NCBI GenBank assembly: GCA_012520995.1
Contig: JAAYNI010000013.1
Location: 55,493-119,492 of the forward strand
DNA from: Candidatus Rifleibacteriota bacterium
GTDB taxonomy: Bacteria > Muiribacteriota > Ozemobacteria > Ozemobacterales > Ozemobacteraceae
Length of the DNA: 64,000 nt
Direction: 5' to 3'
The position numbers were made by a program, and so were the translations under genes. The notes beneath the pieces are model-generated. The model was not told the origin of the DNA and searched no databases. It saw only the letters and a program-made list of their open reading frames with translations. Shown here piece after piece: positions 55,805 through 63,409 of this stretch (within the stretch, counting starts at the first letter, position 1; every line of letters begins with the position of its first letter).

Positions 55805-56678
55805 ACCATACAGCCAGATTATCCATAATTTTGTATTTTGCTTTGCCGTCGCGAAGCAAGTAAGAAAGATAGCCGTTCACAGTTGCTCTGTAGAGATAAT
55901 ATTCCCATTTGTCTTTTTTTAGACCGAAATGATCTAAGAAGTCTTTTACTGCTCTTTCGTGAGATGTGGGCTTTACCAAAAGCTTTTGCAGAAAATCCAG
56001 ACCTTCAAGAGTTGTTTTTTTATTTATTGCGGTCATAACATTTATATTTTGCTTGTGAGGAAAATGTCCTCCGATCCAGAAATCCGCTTTGATATCTTTC
56101 AGATTGTCCAATGTTTTTAGATGGGCTCCGGGATCATAGATAAAAGGGAATCTTTGTTTTTGAAAAAAACTCTCTGGAAAGAGCGTGTCTGCTATAAAGG
56201 CTGTACCGTCAATTAAAAAGCCCTTTTGATTGATAGAATGTCCAGGCAGATCGAGAGGTTTTATTTCAAGGTCGCCTATCTTAAATGATTCTTCGGGAAG
56301 GGGGGAAGTTTCGCTTGGAGCAGCCATTATAAATCGGTTGAAAAGATCTGGTACTGGAGCGCCTGAAAATAGAACAGCAGCCTGTATGAATGGCACATTG
56401 ATTATTTGAGCTTCCAGTTTGGGCGCCAATATTTTACAGCCGGTTTTTTCTTTGAAGAATTTGTTTCCTGCGACGTGGTCTGCGTGTGAATGAGTGTTGA
56501 GTACATGGGTGATTTTGTATCTGTAGTCAGAAAGAAGCTCAAAGGCGTGTGAAGCACGTTTTTCGTCAGCACCTGAGTCTATCAGAGCAACATTGTTCTT
56601 TTCAATAATGACTACGCCAATGTTGGAAGGACCGGGAATATAAAAACACCTGTCGGTTATTCTTATTAGCCGAGGCAT
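55791..56678 (-). CDS. Metallo-beta-lactamase-fold hydrolase
   Basis: The 295-residue protein has the metal motif NTHSHADHVAGN (HxHxDH near residues 61-66) and LDLPGHSINQKGFLI, where His supplies the third ligand set. FIADTLF and IGGHFPH provide the remaining ligands. The binuclear site is complete. A C-terminal helical part of about 90 residues, ending near NGYLSYLLRDGKAKY, resembles the tail seen in some glyoxalase II-like relatives. The substrate is unknown. The preceding gene stops one base before its start. Confidence 0.9.
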   Translation of the reverse strand: MPRLIRITDRCFYIPGPSNIGVVIIEKNNVALIDSGADEKRASHAFELLSDYRYKITHVLNTHSHADHVAGNKFFKEKTGCKILAPKLEAQIINVPFIQAAVLFSGAPVPDLFNRFIMAAPSETSPLPEESFKIGDLEIKPLDLPGHSINQKGFLIDGTAFIADTLFPESFFQKQRFPFIYDPGAHLKTLDNLKDIKADFWIGGHFPHKQNINVMTAINKKTTLEGLDFLQKLLVKPTSHERAVKDFLDHFGLKKDKWEYYLYRATVNGYLSYLLRDGKAKYKIMDNLAVWYAIS

Positions 56679-57116
56679 TCAATCATCCTTTTTTGCTATT
56701 ACTATGTATCCTTCTTCGCAGTTGTCAGGTACGGTAATTGTACAATGCGGTGTTCCGGTAAAAGGCAGATCGGGAGCCAAAATTTCAATGTAATATGGGT
56801 TGTTCTGATAAGGCGAGAATTGGGCTTTGTAGATCCAAGCTTGCGTTTCTTCCAATCCCTCGATTTTGAGTCTAATTCTTAAAAACTTAAAAATTTCCCC
56901 TCCCCGCACTATTTTAAAAGCCGGGTGCCATGGGAGCGGGGCGCTTACAAAGTCAGGTGACAATACTATAAGAGGCTTTTCCAATAGAACGTTGATAGTG
57001 CCGTGGCGACAAGAGGAGATCTCCGGGAAGCATTCCTCGAAATAGGGCATTTGCTCTTTGACAGTGTTTTTTGATTCTCCGAGACCTAATTGAACTTTGC
57101 CCTTAATTTTAGCCAT
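56679..57116 (-). CDS. Possible RibK-like (DUF120) cradle-loop barrel protein
   Basis: The 145-residue protein starts KIKGKVQLGLGESKNTV and has CRHGTINVLLEKPLIV, then YIEILAPDLPF. This order resembles the CTP-dependent riboflavin kinase family of archaea, in which G-V-x-x-G-L-G-E is followed by PGTLNV and EIIAP. The resemblance is by eye and partial, and the flavin-binding residues cannot be confirmed. It is directly upstream of the metallo-beta-lactamase gene. If the call is wrong, it is an unknown beta-rich protein. Confidence 0.4.
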   Translation of the reverse strand: MAKIKGKVQLGLGESKNTVKEQMPYFEECFPEISSCRHGTINVLLEKPLIVLSPDFVSAPLPWHPAFKIVRGGEIFKFLRIRLKIEGLEETQAWIYKAQFSPYQNNPYYIEILAPDLPFTGTPHCTITVPDNCEEGYIVIAKKDD

Positions 57117-57353
57117 TCCTATACCTCATAATAGTTTTATCTCTAAAACAGGATATACTCAATTGTACATTATTCGCAAGAAAAATAGCTTGTTCTTTCT
57201 CTCCTTTGGCTTTTCATCTGAAGTTCCACTTCAATAGAGCATTAGATTAGATAAAAAGCTTTCTTAAATGAGTTTTGAGCTGCGATTTTTCTTCAGCCAT
57301 GCCGATAAATGCAACAGAATGAATTTTAATATATCAAAAGCGAGGTTGAGCAA

Positions 57354-58424
57354 ATGACACTGGAAAATAAAAATAAGCTTTTTCAACTTCTCGAAACCCA
57401 TTCGCCTTCAGGAGCTGAACATCACTACCAAAGAGTTTGGATGGATATGATGCGTCCCTTTGCGCATTTGGATACAGATCAGGCGGGAAATGCTATAGCT
57501 TCATTGAATCCTGAAGCGGATTTCAAAATTATGATGGCTGCGCATTGTGATGAGATTTCGATGATGGTTACGGGGATAAATCCTGACAACGGCTTTATTG
57601 GTGTTATTAAATGCGGCGGTATAAACCCGGCGGTGCTTCCTGGAAGCAAAGTGACTATATTAGGTTATTCCGGAGAAAAGATCAGGGGAGTTATAGGACT
57701 GGACCCGCAGGCTAAGCCTAAACCAGCCGAGCTCTCTCTTGAGAAGGGAGATCTTTCAAGCTTTTTTATAGATACCGGCATTCCAGATCATGAGGCTCTT
57801 AAAAAGCTTGTTCGAAGAGGCGACTATGTTGTTTATGACGGAAGTCCTGAAATAATTGGCGAGGATAAGATTGTTAGTAAAGCGCTGGATAACAAGACAG
57901 GCTCATTTATTGTGGCGGAGACGTTGCGAAAGCTTTCAGAAAAGAAGCTTCCTGTAGGAGTTTATGCGGTCAATACTACAGGCGAGGAAACGAATGGACG
58001 CGGCGCCTATGCTGCAGCGGCTAAAATCAAGCCTGATTTGGCTATTATTTGTGATGTGACTTTTGAAACCAGAGGGGCCGATGGCAAATATAACAAACCG
58101 AAAGTTCTTTTTGGCAAAGGGCCGGCTATATCCTTTGGCAGTCCTGTCAGTCCTGTTCTTAATGCAAAACTGGAAGAAGTTGCTCAAAAACATGGTCTTC
58201 CGATACAATTAGAGCTAACCCCGGAAAAAACTCATACGGATGGTGACACTTTGCTCAGGGCAGCTAATGGCGTGCCTATAGTTTTGGTTTCATTGCCTGT
58301 AAGGTATATGCATTCGCCTGTTGAGATGGCAAGCTTGAAGGATATAGATATTGAAATAGATCTTCTGGTTGAATTTATAAAATCATTCACCGGGAAAGAA
58401 GATCTGAGACCTGTTACACCATAA
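57354..58424 (+). CDS. M42-family metallo-aminopeptidase
   Basis: The 356-residue enzyme belongs to the FrvX/glutamyl-aminopeptidase family, dodecameric cytosolic peptidases with two metal ions. The ligands are visible: AHCDEI near residue 63, SKALDNKTG near 182, the catalytic pair in TTGEETNGRG near 213, ICDVTF near 233, and the final His in RYMHSPVE near 323. All are in the right order. GAGG lies just before the ATG. It is a single-gene unit followed by a palindromic repeat. Confidence 0.93.
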   Translation: MTLENKNKLFQLLETHSPSGAEHHYQRVWMDMMRPFAHLDTDQAGNAIASLNPEADFKIMMAAHCDEISMMVTGINPDNGFIGVIKCGGINPAVLPGSKVTILGYSGEKIRGVIGLDPQAKPKPAELSLEKGDLSSFFIDTGIPDHEALKKLVRRGDYVVYDGSPEIIGEDKIVSKALDNKTGSFIVAETLRKLSEKKLPVGVYAVNTTGEETNGRGAYAAAAKIKPDLAIICDVTFETRGADGKYNKPKVLFGKGPAISFGSPVSPVLNAKLEEVAQKHGLPIQLELTPEKTHTDGDTLLRAANGVPIVLVSLPVRYMHSPVEMASLKDIDIEIDLLVEFIKSFTGKEDLRPVTP

Positions 58425-58431
58425 AATAGTG

Positions 58432-58579
58432 GGCGGCACTTAGTGGCGAGTAGACGGTGAAATTGTTTGATAACTCAATGTTAAAGAAACAACTGCTTTG
58501 AGATTGCTAATAAATATGTTGTTTATTTTTTGTGGTTTCTGTCATCTCTCGTCACGCACCACTCGCCACTGGTCGTAGC
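58432..58579. repeat. Complete palindromic intergenic repeat between convergent genes
   Basis: Left end: AGTGGGCGGCACTTAGTGG, CGAGTAGACGG, then the core TGAAATTGTTTGATAACTCA and CAACTGCTTTGAGATTGC. Right end: TCTCGTCACGCACCACTC, GCCACTGG. The two ends are imperfect reverse complements. The element fills the whole gap between the M42 gene and the DUF364 gene, so it may serve as a two-way terminator. Confidence 0.7.
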
Positions 58580-59374
58580 CTACTCTCTAAACAGTGCTTC
58601 GGGCAGGTTCAGTTTTGTCAGAATTTCAGGATCTTTTGCAAAGAGAACGCTTTTAACACAATCTTTCATGTTTCTTGGAGAGGCTCCCTGCAAAGCTTTA
58701 ATATAGGCTGTATCAGGGTTTTCTATCCAAGAGCCTCCGATAATATCTACGCCGAAATCAAATAATACTGGGCTGAGAGGGACCGAAGGCCCCAGGAGTA
58801 TATAGATTGAGCCTGGTTTTTTCAGGGCGCAAAGTCCTTCCAAGGTGTCGTTCAGGCAGGTGACACCTGTTATGGTTACTACATCTGTTTCCGGCAAGAT
58901 GCTTACAGCTTCTGAGGCTTTTCTGTCTCCTTCTTGAGGACGTTTTTCAATAACAGTAAAACTCTTGGCTTTAGAGGAAATATGCTGCGTATTGGGGAAG
59001 TGTCCGATTGTCGCTACTTTTTTGTCTGTTCCCAGCCAAGCTGTAATATCCAAGGCGTTGCCTTCAAAGAATTTTTTGCCTTTCAATGGCAGAGCGCTAT
59101 TTATCCCGGCCAATGCGAATGAGCGTTCGATTCCTTGCAGAGAGTCTGTCCAATCAAGTATTTCTCCAAGCCGCATTTCCTGTATTTTTCCCAGATTGTT
59201 TACAGGTCGTCTGACATGAAATTCAAATACTCTGTCGTCATTCAAAGTGCTGCACATACCCATTCTCATGGTTTGGAGAAGCGTAACGTTTGAGCATGCG
59301 GCGAGCCTTGAGGGTTTAAGTTCTAGGGCTTCTTCTGGAATTGTTTGTTTAATAGCGTCTAATAGTAGAGACAT
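58580..59374 (-). CDS. DUF364/DUF4213 protein (putative metal-chelation fold)
   Basis: The 264-residue protein has an N-terminal DUF4213-like part (LAACSNVTLLQT, MGMC). A Rossmann-like DUF364 part follows, with VATIGHFPN, VVTITGVTCLNDTLEGL and LLGPSVPLSPVLFDFGVDIIGG. Relatives are often found near metal or tungsten/molybdenum uptake genes; none are visible here. Function remains unproven. The TAG stop lies against the repeat element. No Shine-Dalgarno of note precedes the ATG at 59374. Confidence 0.85.
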   Translation of the reverse strand: MSLLLDAIKQTIPEEALELKPSRLAACSNVTLLQTMRMGMCSTLNDDRVFEFHVRRPVNNLGKIQEMRLGEILDWTDSLQGIERSFALAGINSALPLKGKKFFEGNALDITAWLGTDKKVATIGHFPNTQHISSKAKSFTVIEKRPQEGDRKASEAVSILPETDVVTITGVTCLNDTLEGLCALKKPGSIYILLGPSVPLSPVLFDFGVDIIGGSWIENPDTAYIKALQGASPRNMKDCVKSVLFAKDPEILTKLNLPEALFRE

Positions 59375-59398
59375 TGGCGAATCTCCATATAATAAAAA

Positions 59399-59640
59399 CA
59401 GTGGATAGCGGTCAGTGGAATTGTTTAGAACTCAATCTTAAAAACTGATAAATGTTTTTAAAAGCAGAACTCTGTTATCGATAAACCCTGTGCATTGGAA
59501 GAATATCGGGTTAATGAATGTTTTTGCTGGAAGAGTTTTAGTTATTTATTGGCTGCTCAAAGCAGTTATTGATTTTAATATCTATGTTTTAAACATTTTC
59601 ACTGCCACTGTTCACCGTCCACGAACTACCGTGTTTTAGT
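59399..59640. repeat. Inverted pair of palindromic-repeat copies next to parS
   Basis: A plus-oriented copy (CAGTGGATAGCGGTCAGTGG, then AATTGTTTAGAACTCAAT) lies at about 59400-59440. A minus-oriented copy (GCTCAAAGCAGTTATTGATT, then TTTTAAACATTTTCACTGCC and CACTGTTCACCGTCCACG) lies at about 59554-59627. Between them are about 110 unrelated bases. No open frame is seen. Confidence 0.65.
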
Positions 59641-59642
59641 GA

Positions 59643-59658
59643 TGTTTCACGTGAAACA
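59643..59658. promoter_or_regulatory. parS centromere site (ParB-binding)
   Basis: TGTTTCACGTGAAACA is a perfect 16-base palindrome identical to the consensus chromosomal parS site bound by ParB/Spo0J. ParB loads here as a CTP-dependent clamp and directs origin segregation and condensin loading. It lies in the gap downstream of the rubredoxin gene. parS sites cluster near the replication origin in most bacteria. Confidence 0.9.
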
Positions 59659-59665
59659 CTTAGAA

Positions 59666-59830
59666 TCAGTCATCCATCGGTTCAAAGAGGTCTTTTCCTA
59701 CTGCACAAAGAGGGCAAAGCCAGTCTTCAGGAAGTTTTTCGAATGGAGTGTTGGGGGGAATTCCGTTATCAGGATCGCCTTTGGCGGGGTCATACTCGTA
59801 TGAGCATACTGTGCAGACATATTTTTTCAT
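59666..59830 (-). CDS. Rubredoxin
   Basis: The 54-residue protein has both iron-binding knuckles: CTVC at residues 6-9 ([15 protein letters not shown]) and CPLC at about 39-42 (PEDWLCPLC). It also has the conserved [15 protein letters not shown] between them. It is a full-length, typical one-iron electron carrier, usually partnered with oxygen- or peroxide-detoxifying enzymes. GAGCTC precedes the ATG at 59830, 15 bases after the cheW stop, so it closes the rph-rdgB-cheW operon. The parS site follows. Confidence 0.95.
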   Translation of the reverse strand: MKKYVCTVCSYEYDPAKGDPDNGIPPNTPFEKLPEDWLCPLCAVGKDLFEPMDD

Positions 59831-59845
59831 TATGTGAGCTCCTTT

Positions 59846-60382
59846 TTATACATTGTAAGAATCAAAGATTTCTTTGATTAATTCACGGTCGTCAGGTTCC
59901 AAGAGCAAGAGAGGCTCCAAAAGCGGAAGTTCTTCAGGGGCATTGCCAGGTATGGCCGCTTTTGCAAGCTTATCACAGTGCTTCGGGCAGTGATCTGATG
60001 TTAAGCTTTCACTGCGATCTAAGATCAAGCCTTCTCTGAGGGTAAAGTCTACCCTATCTACAGGCACGGCTGCAAGAGGCAATTTGTTCTCTCCGAAAAT
60101 AATAAAGTTGATTTCCGGAGAGGAAAGGTCTGTTTCTTTGAAACCGAGCTTTAAAGCCAGATCAGCTACAGTTATTATATGCCCTCTCACATTAATAACA
60201 CCTTTTATGAAAGATTTTTTTTGAGGGGTTTCAATCACAGGTAATTTTCCTGTGATTTCAATAATTTTGGTTACATCTGTTGCGAATTTTTGATTATGAA
60301 TCGTAAAAAACAGAAACTTTGCGTTTGTTCTTTCTGATTCTGCTGCTACCTTGAGTTTTTTTATGAGAGGCTTTAGAGACAT
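59846..60382 (-). CDS. cheW: CheW-like chemotaxis coupling protein
   Basis: The 178-residue protein has the CheW fold: FLFFTIHNQKFATDVTKIIEI, then IKGVINVRGHIITVADLALKLGF. The conserved NxRG core around the receptor/CheA contact is present. CheW links receptors to CheA. No CheA or receptor gene is adjacent. A C-terminal extension with clustered Cys/His (DHCPKHCDKL) and a Leu/Pro/Glu-rich tail (EELPLLEPLLLLEPD) is unusual. Its start overlaps the end of rdgB. Confidence 0.88.
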   Translation of the reverse strand: MSLKPLIKKLKVAAESERTNAKFLFFTIHNQKFATDVTKIIEITGKLPVIETPQKKSFIKGVINVRGHIITVADLALKLGFKETDLSSPEINFIIFGENKLPLAAVPVDRVDFTLREGLILDRSESLTSDHCPKHCDKLAKAAIPGNAPEELPLLEPLLLLEPDDRELIKEIFDSYNV

Positions 60383-60966
60383 GTGTTTGCCGCCAAATAC
60401 TGATTAAGTTTTTGTAAAGCTGAATATCTGTGACTCAGAGCGTTTTTTTCTGAGGCTGGCATTTCTGCCAGAGTTAACTCATAACCGTCAGGCGCGAATA
60501 TAGGGTCATAGCCGAAGCCGCCTTTTCCTTTGCGTTCTCTGATAATTCGGCCATTACAGATGCCGGTAAAGAGTTTTGGTTCGCCATCCTTGTTTATATA
60601 AACCAAGTCACATACAAAGCGCGCATGGCGCTGTCCATCCGGAATGTTTTGCATTTCCAACAGGAGCTTGTCTATGTTTTTTTCGTGATTAGAGTCGGCT
60701 CCGGCATACCTGGCAGTATGAAGACCGGGAAGGCCTTTTAAGGCTTTGACTTCGAGTCCGGTGTCGTCAGCCAAAACAGGCTCTTTTACGAGTTCGTAAA
60801 GAGCCTTGGCTTTGATTTGGGCGTTTTCCGCATAAGTTGATCCGTTTTCATCTATTGGCGGAAAATTCGGCAAATCCCTGAGAGTTTTGATTTCAAAATC
60901 TTGGAGGATCGCTTTTATTTCTTTAGCTTTTCCTTGATTATGTGTTGCAACCCAGAGATGTTTCAT
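60373..60966 (-). CDS. rdgB: XTP/dITP diphosphatase
   Basis: This enzyme hydrolyses non-canonical purine triphosphates (XTP, dITP) to keep them out of DNA. The 197-residue protein has ATHNQGKAKEI at residues 7-17, VLADDTGLEVKALKGLPG near 64-81, and GGFGYDPIF near 150, the hallmark of the HAM1 family. Its ATG overlaps the rph stop as ATGA, a common arrangement for rph-rdgB. Confidence 0.95.
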   Translation of the reverse strand: MKHLWVATHNQGKAKEIKAILQDFEIKTLRDLPNFPPIDENGSTYAENAQIKAKALYELVKEPVLADDTGLEVKALKGLPGLHTARYAGADSNHEKNIDKLLLEMQNIPDGQRHARFVCDLVYINKDGEPKLFTGICNGRIIRERKGKGGFGYDPIFAPDGYELTLAEMPASEKNALSHRYSALQKLNQYLAANTCL

Positions 60967-61712
60967 TTCTGAGTTGATTTATATTCCTGAAGGGCTTTTT
61001 CCTGCAGGTCAAAAAGCTTTTTTATTCCGGATTTTGCCACTTTGAGCATAGCGTCAAGCTGTTCTTCGTTATAAACGCTTCCGTTTTCAGCTGTGCCTTG
61101 GATTTCAACAAAACCGCCGTCTTTAGTCATAACCAAATTAAGGTCTGTTTCAGCTTTTGAATCTTCAAAATAATCCAGATCCAGAAGAACTTCGCCTTTG
61201 AATACGCCTACGCTAACGGCGGCAATTTCGTGCATAAAGGGGTTTTCTTTGATTTTGCCTTCTTGCATAAGTTTATCTACTGCAATGCGAAGAGCTGCCA
61301 TGGCGCCTGTGATGGAGGCGGTTCTGGTTCCGCCGTCAGCCTGAAGAACATCGCAGTCGATCATTATTGTTCGAGGTCCGATTTTTTTCAGATCCAGAGC
61401 GGCTCTCATAGAGCGGCCAATTAAGCGTTGGATCTCATGGACGCGTCCTTTGACCATTGTTCCGTCGTAACCGGCTCTCCTGTTTCTATGGAGACCGGAT
61501 GCCGGCATAAGAGCGTATTCTGCTGTAAGCCAGCCAGAGTTGTTGTTTTTAGCTGCAACATGTTCCGGAACTGTCTCTTCAACCTGAACAGCGCAAATAA
61601 CTTTAGTATCGCCGCAAGAAATCAGCACAGAACCGTAAGGATATTTAAGATAACCAGGAATTATCGTGGTTTCCCGCATCTCGTCAAATTTTCTGCCGTC
61701 ATGTCTTGTCAT
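60963..61712 (-). CDS. rph: Ribonuclease PH
   Basis: This phosphorolytic exoribonuclease trims the 3' ends of tRNA precursors. The 249-residue protein starts with MTRHDGRKFDEMR and shows SCGDTKVICAV, the phosphate-binding GRVHEIQRLIGRSMRAALDL and the active-site DCDVLQADGGTRTASITGA. QGTAENGSVY completes the fold. GGGAGG precedes the ATG. It is the first gene of the rph-rdgB-cheW-rubredoxin operon. Confidence 0.96.
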   Translation of the reverse strand: MTRHDGRKFDEMRETTIIPGYLKYPYGSVLISCGDTKVICAVQVEETVPEHVAAKNNNSGWLTAEYALMPASGLHRNRRAGYDGTMVKGRVHEIQRLIGRSMRAALDLKKIGPRTIMIDCDVLQADGGTRTASITGAMAALRIAVDKLMQEGKIKENPFMHEIAAVSVGVFKGEVLLDLDYFEDSKAETDLNLVMTKDGGFVEIQGTAENGSVYNEEQLDAMLKVAKSGIKKLFDLQEKALQEYKSTQK

Positions 61713-61751
61713 GGGTTTCCTCCCTGATGTTTTTCAAGTGAATGATAACAC

Positions 61752-62133
61752 CCCTAGTGCTGGTTCACAAGTAAAATACCTAAAATAGGGAGCAGTGATT
61801 AGTGGGTAGGGAGCAGCGAGAACCAAATCCACAGATAGACACAGATTCACACAGATGGGATTTTAAGCATAGCTTAAAATCAGGGAGCAGGGGTTAGTGG
61901 ACGGAGAGGGCAACGAAGAGTCAGTGATGAGTGGCGGGTGATGAGTATGAGAGAGAACAGAAAGTGCAGAAAAGACTAAAAGATTTATTTCTAATTTATA
62001 CTTTATAATTTCTAATTTCTAATTTAATTAAGCTCGCCACGCACCATTCATCACGGTGCGATCTTATAAGCGGATATTGTTTTGTGAATTTTGAAAGGCT
62101 GACAGGAAAGTTTTAGATGTTACAGTCTGCTAG
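61752..62133. repeat. Large composite intergenic element
   Basis: CCTAGTGCTGGTTCACAAG marks the left end near 61752. Then come GGGAGCAGTGATTAGTGGG blocks and CCACAGATAGACACAGATTC. A perfect hairpin follows: GATTTTAAGC at 61859-61868 pairs with GCTTAAAATC at 61872-61881. More AGTGG-rich blocks lie at about 61885-61950, with CT-rich GCTCGCCACGCACCATTCA at about 62032. The right end GTGCGATCTTATAAGCGG to CTGCTAG near 62053-62133 aligns with that at 46170-46251. No gene is present. Confidence 0.65.
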
Positions 62134-63005
62134 TTGCTGTTTAAAAGCTTAAGGAGACGTTGAGCTTCTTTTGTATTATTCTCTCTTATAGCTTTGATAT
62201 ATTCCTTGTTGAGTCGTTCTTTTGCTTCTTCGGTTTTTTGCAGCTTTGTGAAATCGTCAGAAGTTTCAGTTATGGAGACTCCGTCAAATGGAGTCACATT
62301 TTTATTTGCGGGAGCTTGGATTTTATTTGAATTGCTAATGTTGTTTTTTTGTCTGCGATATTTGCCAGGTCTGCTTTGAACTTTGTTTGTCATTTCGCGG
62401 ACTTTTCTTGCAAGACCGCCAGTTTCTTTTTTTCTGGCATTTCTGGCAGCAAGGATTTGTTCGCCTTTTTGCGGATCGGTCAAAAGGTGCGGCAGATATT
62501 TGTCGAGAGCTTTGTCGAAAGCTTTTTGCCCGAATACGGCTTTTGCTCCTACAATGTCAGCCATGAAGTCTTCTTTGCTGCGCTCTCCGTTAGGATTTAG
62601 AGGTGAACTGTCTATTAATTCTTTTACCAGGCCTGCGAAAAGAGCTCCCCCATAACCCAGCAGGCTTGATCCGGTAAGACTTTTAATGTGCAAAGCCAAA
62701 TCAGCGGATTTTGTTATGTGCAACGCCTTGTCGTTTTGCAAGTCGTTGCGAGTTATTTGCACGCCTTCGGAAGTATGATTCAAATTGTTGATCCTAGCGT
62801 GGGAATAGTTTTTCATCTGATTGAAGGATTTCTTGTGGAATATGACAGGCATCTTGTCAAGAAAATCCATATTAAAAAGCTCATGCAGCTTGCTTTTTGC
62901 CCTGTCGAAAATAGAAGGCGCTGTCGATGTTTCGGCAAAAGTTGCTGCAGGCATGGAGGTGATTGCCAGAAGCAAAATTATTATAATCAGGTTAATTCTT
63001 TTCAT
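62130..63005 (-). CDS. Exported hypothetical protein
   Basis: The start is the ATG at 63005, at a signal peptide (KRINLIIIILLLAITSMPA, cleavage near TFA); an upstream start at 63041 would add 12 residues. The product of about 291 residues is helical and basic, with a small Gly/Ala-rich patch SSLLGYGGALFAGLVKEL. The tail, KLQKTEEAKERLNKEYIKAI then NNTKEAQRLLKLL, resembles the end of the glycine-zipper protein at 28765. Its TAG stop lies within the end of the composite repeat. No family is recognised. Confidence 0.75.
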   Translation of the reverse strand: MKRINLIIIILLLAITSMPAATFAETSTAPSIFDRAKSKLHELFNMDFLDKMPVIFHKKSFNQMKNYSHARINNLNHTSEGVQITRNDLQNDKALHITKSADLALHIKSLTGSSLLGYGGALFAGLVKELIDSSPLNPNGERSKEDFMADIVGAKAVFGQKAFDKALDKYLPHLLTDPQKGEQILAARNARKKETGGLARKVREMTNKVQSRPGKYRRQKNNISNSNKIQAPANKNVTPFDGVSITETSDDFTKLQKTEEAKERLNKEYIKAIRENNTKEAQRLLKLLNSN

Positions 63006-63041
63006 ATAACGAATTGTACCCTGTGGAAAAAAAAACCGCAA

Positions 63042-63409
63042 GCCCCACAGATAAAAAATAGTGACAGAGAATAGTGACAGTGAAATTGTTTAGGACTTAT
63101 ATTGATAAACTTAAATATTTTGAGATACTAAATATTCCTTCTGTCTGCTACCCACAACACGCTGTTTTTTTAGCAAAACTAAAATTCTGCTGTCCGAATA
63201 AAATAAAGAGTTTTTTTGCATAGTTTTAAGCCGGCTTTTGCGTTTAAATGTTATAATAATGTTGAGAGAGGTGTTGTACGTCTTTTGCCTCTTTAGTTGT
63301 ACCGGTCAATTTTACTGTTTTTGCGGAATTATTTCTGCAAAAACTTCTGTCCGATTTTACGGTAAAATAAATAGTCAGATCTCCTCTGAGCATAATTAAG
63401 GGAAAGAAT
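63042..63409. other. Intergenic region with repeat copy, promoter and hairpin
   Basis: There is no gene. A plus-oriented copy of the palindromic repeat (AATAGTGACAGTGAAATTGT, then TTAGGACTTATATTG) lies at about 63058-63100. The promoter at 63249-63257 follows. In the predicted leader, GTTTTTGC pairs with GCAAAAAC (about 63318-63345), a hairpin that might affect translation or stability of the next gene. Confidence 0.55.
63249..63257 (+). promoter_or_regulatory. Extended -10 promoter of the pentapeptide-repeat gene
   Basis: TGTTATAAT matches the extended -10 consensus TGnTATAAT exactly. No good -35 hexamer is seen, which is normal for this class. The leader to the ATG at 63410 would be about 145 bases. 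Confidence 0.55.
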
